From assembly GCA_002412885.1 (NCBI GenBank), contig DHVX01000055.1:124001-188000 (forward strand): a stretch of 64,000 bases of DNA, read 5' to 3'. This document shows, piece by piece, positions 63,497 through 64,000 of the stretch. The position numbers were made by a program, and so were the translations under genes. The first letter of the stretch is position 1. The number at the start of each line of letters is the position of its first letter. The DNA is from Bacteroidales bacterium UBA5197 (GTDB lineage Bacteria > Bacteroidota > Bacteroidia > Bacteroidales > Lentimicrobiaceae). The notes below the pieces were generated by a model that did no database searches, was not told where the DNA came from, and saw only the letters and a program-made list of their open reading frames with translations.

Positions 63497-64000
63497 ATGA
63501 CATCACCCTTCAATCATATGCCAAAACTTCAAATCATATTCAGGGCACTATTCATTTCTGCCTTGTTTTTAATTTTCAGCCCCGTCACCACACAGGCTCA
63601 AAGCAGGCGCATGGCAGCAGCAGATGAAGCTTTCAACAGCTTTCAATATAATATTGCAGTCAGCAGGTATAAAAAAGTTTACTCCAGAACCAAAAGCAGA
63701 CCTGAAAAGGATCGCATTTCTTTTCAGATGGCGGAGTGTTACAGGATGATGAACAACACCAAAAGGGCTGAAGTTACCTACCGGAGAATCATTAAGAGTG
63801 ATTTTGCACGCAGAAACCCCATCACCTATCTTCGCTACGCCGATATGCTCAAAGCCAGCGAGAAATATGATGATGCTAAAGAATACTATGCCCTTTACAC
63901 CGAAAACGTTCCTGAAGACCCACGCGGGCCAAACGGAGTAAAATCCTGTGAACTGGCAGCTGAATGGATAAAAAATCCAACCAAATTTTCGATCACCAAC
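63497..64000 (+). CDS. Partial TPR-containing outer-membrane protein (probable OmpA/PorE-type), cut by the window end
   Basis: The first 168 residues of a longer protein. A signal peptide (MTSPFNHMPKLQII ... TQAQS, about residues 1-36; a second in-frame ATG at 63518 would start just before the hydrophobic part) is followed by TPR-like helix pairs (NIAVSRYKKVYSRT, RISFQMAECYRMM, YLRYADMLKASEKYDDAKEYY). This is the beginning of the Bacteroidota TPR-PD40-OmpA proteins such as PorE that link the T9SS to peptidoglycan, but the deciding downstream domains are outside the window. The gap 63380-63496 shows no other feature. Confidence 0.7.
   Translation, partial: MTSPFNHMPKLQIIFRALFISALFLIFSPVTTQAQSRRMAAADEAFNSFQYNIAVSRYKKVYSRTKSRPEKDRISFQMAECYRMMNNTKRAEVTYRRIIKSDFARRNPITYLRYADMLKASEKYDDAKEYYALYTENVPEDPRGPNGVKSCELAAEWIKNPTKFSITN

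Noticed and set aside
1..64000. tRNA, rRNA or CRISPR
   Set aside because: I looked for TPsiC-like GTTCGA motifs in the gaps, rRNA-like GC-rich blocks and regularly spaced direct repeats with unique spacers, and found none; the period-7 arrays have no spacers.

Overview
The window looks like a piece of a Bacteroidota chromosome, most likely an environmental, at least partly anaerobic member of the Bacteroidales/Marinilabiliales side of the phylum. Several independent signs point there: about a dozen promoters with the phylum's -7 element TAnnTTTG, no obvious Shine-Dalgarno sites, C-terminal type IX secretion (T9SS) sorting domains, PorP/SprF proteins, a fused SecDF, an ECF-sigma/FecR/TonB-receptor trio, and DUF4249. 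The flavodiiron protein and rubrerythrin-like proteins suggest exposure to oxygen by an organism that avoids it. No rRNA, tRNA, CRISPR array, prophage or transposase was seen. Genus-level placement is not possible by eye.

Layout: 0.1-2.6 kb is a dapF-acetyltransferase-mltG operon behind a strong promoter; 2.8-5.1 kb is a phosphohexomutase and a DUF2279 protein; 5.1-8.5 kb holds a TetR regulator with a visible operator, a papain-like lipoprotein and a pentapeptide-type lipoprotein. From 8.6 to 11.1 kb is the most accessory-looking stretch: a RelE/HigB-type toxin and XRE antitoxin bounded by 15/16 inverted repeats, a repeated hairpin element, a lipoprotein and an octamer-phrase hairpin. 11.1-16.3 kb (minus strand) is an ECF sigma-FecR-TonB receptor-DUF4249 operon. 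16.6-33.2 kb is mostly housekeeping: nitroreductase, GH20 hexosaminidase, flavodiiron protein, ParC-type topoisomerase, BatA-like protein, two ferritin-like paralogs, glutamate dehydrogenase, MORN lipoprotein, a GT39-like membrane protein and RlmB. 33.5-43.7 kb (plus strand) is an AddA-like helicase-nuclease, the tRNA 2-selenouridine synthase MnmH/SelU, a cysteine desulfurase-SelD fusion, PbpC and YchF. 43.8-49.6 kb has a methionine gamma-lyase-like enzyme divergent from an Lrp regulator, two PorP/SprF paralogs and a T9SS cargo. 49.7-64 kb has LpdA, RfbC, a lytic transglycosylase, UvrA, a LOG-family protein, a retropepsin-like protein, an FG-GAP T9SS cargo, SecDF, TatA and the start of a TPR-containing outer-membrane protein.

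The best biological lead is the selenium module: MnmH directly followed by a single polypeptide that joins a NifS-like desulfurase/selenocysteine lyase to selenophosphate synthetase, enough in principle to carry selenium from selenocysteine to tRNA. The best unexplained structural signal is a set of in-phase heptanucleotide arrays starting at or just after the stop codons of pbpC, lrp and lpdA; one of them makes a false N-terminal extension of YchF.

All calls were made by reading the sequence. Family names rest on recognised motifs and length, not on database searches.
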